Source: Arthrobacter cheniae (GTDB lineage Bacteria > Actinomycetota > Actinomycetes > Actinomycetales > Micrococcaceae). Taken from it: a stretch of DNA of 64,000 bases. The notes beneath the pieces were generated by a model, which worked only from the letters and a program-made list of their open reading frames with translations, made no database searches and was not told the DNA's origin. The stretch covers positions 186,001-250,000 of the forward strand of contig NZ_QZVT01000002.1 in NCBI RefSeq assembly GCF_003602275.1. The letters run 5' to 3'. Of this stretch, positions 61,839-64,000 are shown piece by piece. The first letter of the stretch is position 1, and each line of letters begins with the position of its first letter. Position numbers and translations under genes: made by a program.

Positions 61839-62165
61839 TCAGTTGCCCAGCGTCCCGTCCTTCGGCAGCGCCATGTCGTCGGACTTCGACAGTTCCTCCA
61901 CGTTGACGTCCTTGAACGTGATGACACGGACGTTCTTCACGAAGCGGGCGGAGCGGTACACGTCCCACACCCAGGCATCCTGCAGGGTCAGGTCGAAGTA
62001 GACCTCGCCGTCCGCCGAGCGGGCCTGCAGGTCCACGTTGTTCGCCAGGTAGAACCGGCGCTCCGTCTCGACGACATAGCTGAAGAGCCCCACGACGTCC
62101 CGGTACTCGCGGTACAGCTGGAGCTCCATGTCGGTTTCGTAGTTCTCAAGATCTTCGGCACTCAT
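61839..62165 (-). CDS. DUF2469 protein
   Basis: 108 residues: MSAEDLENYETDMELQLYRE is the family's conserved opening, followed by DVVGLFSYVVETERRFYLAN and the C-terminal VNVEELSKSDDMALPKD. Strictly conserved in actinobacteria between rnhB and yraN; role unknown. Starts 7 nt after rnhB. Ribosome site GGGATGATGG. Confidence 0.94.
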   Translation of the reverse strand: MSAEDLENYETDMELQLYREYRDVVGLFSYVVETERRFYLANNVDLQARSADGEVYFDLTLQDAWVWDVYRSARFVKNVRVITFKDVNVEELSKSDDMALPKDGTLGN

Positions 62166-62172
62166 TCGACCA

Positions 62173-62913
62173 TCATCCCTCAATATCGATACGGGGCATG
62201 CCGGGCCTGTCCACGCTTCCCAGCCGCCAGGTCTTCCGGTGATACTCACTGGGCCCGACGGCGTCGATGGACCCCCTGTGCGCCTCGGTGGCGTACCCCT
62301 TGTTCACGTCCCAGCTGAAGGCGGGGTGCTCGGCGGCGAGAGTCACCATCAGGGCATCACGCTCCACCTTCGCGAGCACACTGGCTGCAGCGACACTCAG
62401 GCACGTGAGGTCTGCCTTGATCTTCGTATGTACGGGCGCCGAGCAGGCGATGGTTCCCACCGGCGGTGCACCCTGGTCCGTCTGGAAGAGCTCGCCCTGT
62501 GACCGGGCGGAAAGCCAGTCGTGATTGCCGTCGAGGACGACGACATCCGGAGTGACGGTCTCGAGGACATCGGCCCAGGCCCGGCTACCGGCGGCACGCA
62601 GGGCGGCCATGAGGCCCAACCCATCGACCTCGGCCGCGGTCGCGTGTCCGACGGCGGACGCGACGGACCAGCGTCGGATGCGTGGCACCAGCGCCTCACG
62701 CTGGGAAGCCGGCAGCAGCTTGCTGTCGCGCACTCCGCGAAGTCCGGCCGTAGCGTCGAGGTCCACGACGACGATACCCACCGATACAGGTCCGGCCAGC
62801 GCTCCCCTGCCGACCTCATCGCAGCCGGCGATGTAACGGTGTCCGTCCGCCCCGAATGACTTCTCGAAAGTCAGGTTCGGGGCGGTGGATCGCTTCCTGC
62901 GCGGTGCTGTCAT
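62173..62913 (-). CDS. rnhB: Ribonuclease HII
   Basis: Removes ribonucleotides from DNA. 246 residues with the DEDD carboxylates: Asp-Glu in AGCDEVGRGALAGPV, Asp in DVVVLDGNHDW, Asp in KIKADLTCLSVAAASVLAKVERD. ATGA overlap with lepB upstream. Confidence 0.95.
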   Translation of the reverse strand: MTAPRRKRSTAPNLTFEKSFGADGHRYIAGCDEVGRGALAGPVSVGIVVVDLDATAGLRGVRDSKLLPASQREALVPRIRRWSVASAVGHATAAEVDGLGLMAALRAAGSRAWADVLETVTPDVVVLDGNHDWLSARSQGELFQTDQGAPPVGTIACSAPVHTKIKADLTCLSVAAASVLAKVERDALMVTLAAEHPAFSWDVNKGYATEAHRGSIDAVGPSEYHRKTWRLGSVDRPGMPRIDIEG

Positions 62914-63785
62914 CGTCCTGCCGGAATCAGCTGTGCCGCAGCCTCCGGTTCGGGAATTCCGCCGAAGACATCGGGATGGTTGCCGAGGAAGCCGATGCGA
63001 TCGAGAGGCCAGGCGATGACGGCCGCTTTGCCCTCGATGTCATCGACGCTCACGAACCCCTCCCCTTGCTTGTCGCGGTTGGCACGGGAGTCGGCGGAGG
63101 CATTGCGGTGGTCGCCCATGACCCAGATCCTGCCGTCGGGCACGACGACGTCGAACGGCACGTCCGACGGGTTGGCGCCGGGATAGAGGTAGGGCTCGGT
63201 CAAGGGCTCGCCGTTGACCGTGATGCGGCCCTGGGCGTCACAGCAGATGACATGGTCACCGGCCAGTCCGATGACGCGCTTGACGAGGTGCTGATGAGAC
63301 TCGTCCGGAGCGAGGCCTATGAAGATGAGGGCTTCCTTGAACCAGCCGATGTCCGTCCCGGCCTGAGGTGGCAGCCACTCCTGCTCGTCACGGAAGACGA
63401 CGATGTCACCGCGCTCGAGGTCGAAGGGCTGCGGCACGAGCTGGTTGACGAAGATGCGGTCGTCGATCTCGAGGGTCTCCTCCATGGATCCCGACGGGAT
63501 GAAGAAGGCCCGGAAGAAGAAGGTCTTGATGAGGAAGGACAGCACCAGCGCGATCACGACGATCGTCGCGATCTCCTTCAACCATGCGCCGATCCCGTGG
63601 TCGGCCTCCTTCTTGTCCCGTGGCGACCTCGCGAATCCCTTCCCGGGGGCACCTGAGACCTCGGCAGCGTTGGAGGCGTTGGGTGCGACGGCGCCATCGC
63701 CGACCTCGGAGGAGTCGGGATCGACGGGGTGTGGTGCGGGTGCCTCGGCTCCCGAGTGTGACTTCCTGCGGAAGCTCCGTGCCAT
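62910..63785 (-). CDS. lepB: Signal peptidase I
   Basis: Membrane serine protease that cleaves exported preproteins. 291 residues: 65-residue Pro/Ala-rich cytoplasmic tail, one membrane segment (IATIVVIALVLSFLIKTFFF), Ser100 in IPSGSM as nucleophile, and Lys in HLVKRVIGLAGDHV as base; the box GDHRNASADSRANRD is complete. Stop overlaps the rnhB start by 4 nt. A second signal peptidase gene lies 87 bp upstream. Confidence 0.95.
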   Translation of the reverse strand: MARSFRRKSHSGAEAPAPHPVDPDSSEVGDGAVAPNASNAAEVSGAPGKGFARSPRDKKEADHGIGAWLKEIATIVVIALVLSFLIKTFFFRAFFIPSGSMEETLEIDDRIFVNQLVPQPFDLERGDIVVFRDEQEWLPPQAGTDIGWFKEALIFIGLAPDESHQHLVKRVIGLAGDHVICCDAQGRITVNGEPLTEPYLYPGANPSDVPFDVVVPDGRIWVMGDHRNASADSRANRDKQGEGFVSVDDIEGKAAVIAWPLDRIGFLGNHPDVFGGIPEPEAAAQLIPAGR

Positions 63786-63872
63786 GTGCGAAATGTCCTC
63801 TGTAGTCGTGATACCCGGCGGCTACCCCACCGGACGCGGTTCTGCGGCGTCGACGCCACTGAACCGCCGGGC

Positions 63873-64000
63873 TCAGCCGACGTGCTGCTCGATCGGGGCG
63901 AACCGGTCAAGTGGCCAGACTAGCTGAAACGCCCGCCCGATGATCCGGTCCTCGGCGATGAGGCCGCCGCCCGGAGCGCCCAGGAGGGCCCGCGAGTCCA
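63873..64000 (-). CDS. Second signal peptidase I, C-terminal end only
   Basis: The last 41 codons of a LepB paralogue: DSRALLGAPGGGLIAEDRII followed by GRAFQLVWPLDRFAPI, corresponding to the box-E segment and final strand of signal peptidase I. It continues past the right edge. Tandem lepB genes are known in Arthrobacter and Streptomyces. Confidence 0.85.
   Translation of the reverse strand, partial: DSRALLGAPGGGLIAEDRIIGRAFQLVWPLDRFAPIEQHVG

Overview
The window is 64 kb of high-GC actinobacterial chromosome. Gene content and order (clpP-tig-nei-rpiB-pepN; ahpE-DUF3052-aceE-regulator-fabD-fabH-acpP-fabF; DUF3145; xerC-dprA-comM-yraN-DUF2469-rnhB-lepB) match the conserved actinobacterial backbone. 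DUF3224, MptB and the small housekeeping proteins look most like Micrococcaceae, that is Arthrobacter sensu lato. The genus is an inference from family knowledge; no database search was run.

Layout. 1-14.97 kb: protein quality control (ClpP, trigger factor), DNA repair (Nei), RpiB, aminopeptidase N, an OsmC protein, an MscS channel, a truncated haemoglobin, two thioesterases, the ABC-F factor EttA, a lipoprotein and an SSB. 14.98-24.99 kb: a compact 9.97-kb integrative element at the 3' end of a tRNA-Arg gene, bounded by a 40-bp direct repeat. It has a tyrosine integrase and cI-type repressor on the right, facing a leftward operon of excisionase, a replication-initiator-like gene with internal iteron-like repeats, a P27-type small terminase, a tail-fibre-like protein and unknown genes. 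It has no large terminase, portal, capsid or lysis gene. This is the composition of a phage satellite (PICI/SaPI-like), and it is the most interesting object here. 25-31.5 kb: tRNA-Arg, DUF3224, mannosyltransferase MptB, oligoribonuclease, tRNA-His, acyl-CoA dehydrogenase, peptide deformylase and an MFS exporter.

31.5-35.3 kb: a gene-poor accessory stretch. A copy of the rnpB 3' end lies 2.76 kb from the real rnpB next to an integrase fragment, so this looks like a decayed element that used RNase P RNA as its attachment site. 35.3-47.4 kb: YaaA, an RNase HI-VOC fusion, a zinc-ribbon-family coiled-coil protein that has lost ligands, a Nif3-like protein, MsrA, CysK-CysE, Gnd, RlmN, tRNA-Val, a secreted protein, a sirtuin, a 1-Cys peroxiredoxin and DUF3052. 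47.7-55.7 kb: pyruvate dehydrogenase E1, then a FasR-like PucR regulator and the fabD-fabH-acpP-fabF fatty-acid operon, with a matching inverted repeat in front of both the regulator and fabD. 55.8-64 kb: DUF3145, XerC, an MGMT-family protein lacking its catalytic cysteine, DprA, ComM, YraN, DUF2469, RNase HII and two tandem signal peptidases I, the second cut by the window edge.

The chromosomal genes are ordinary and mostly intact. The points worth a second look are the satellite-like island and its genetic switch, the rnpB-associated remnant, the cysteine-less alkyltransferase, the RNase H-VOC fusion, the FasR-type operators and a 15-bp repeat that multiplies the pepN stop codon.
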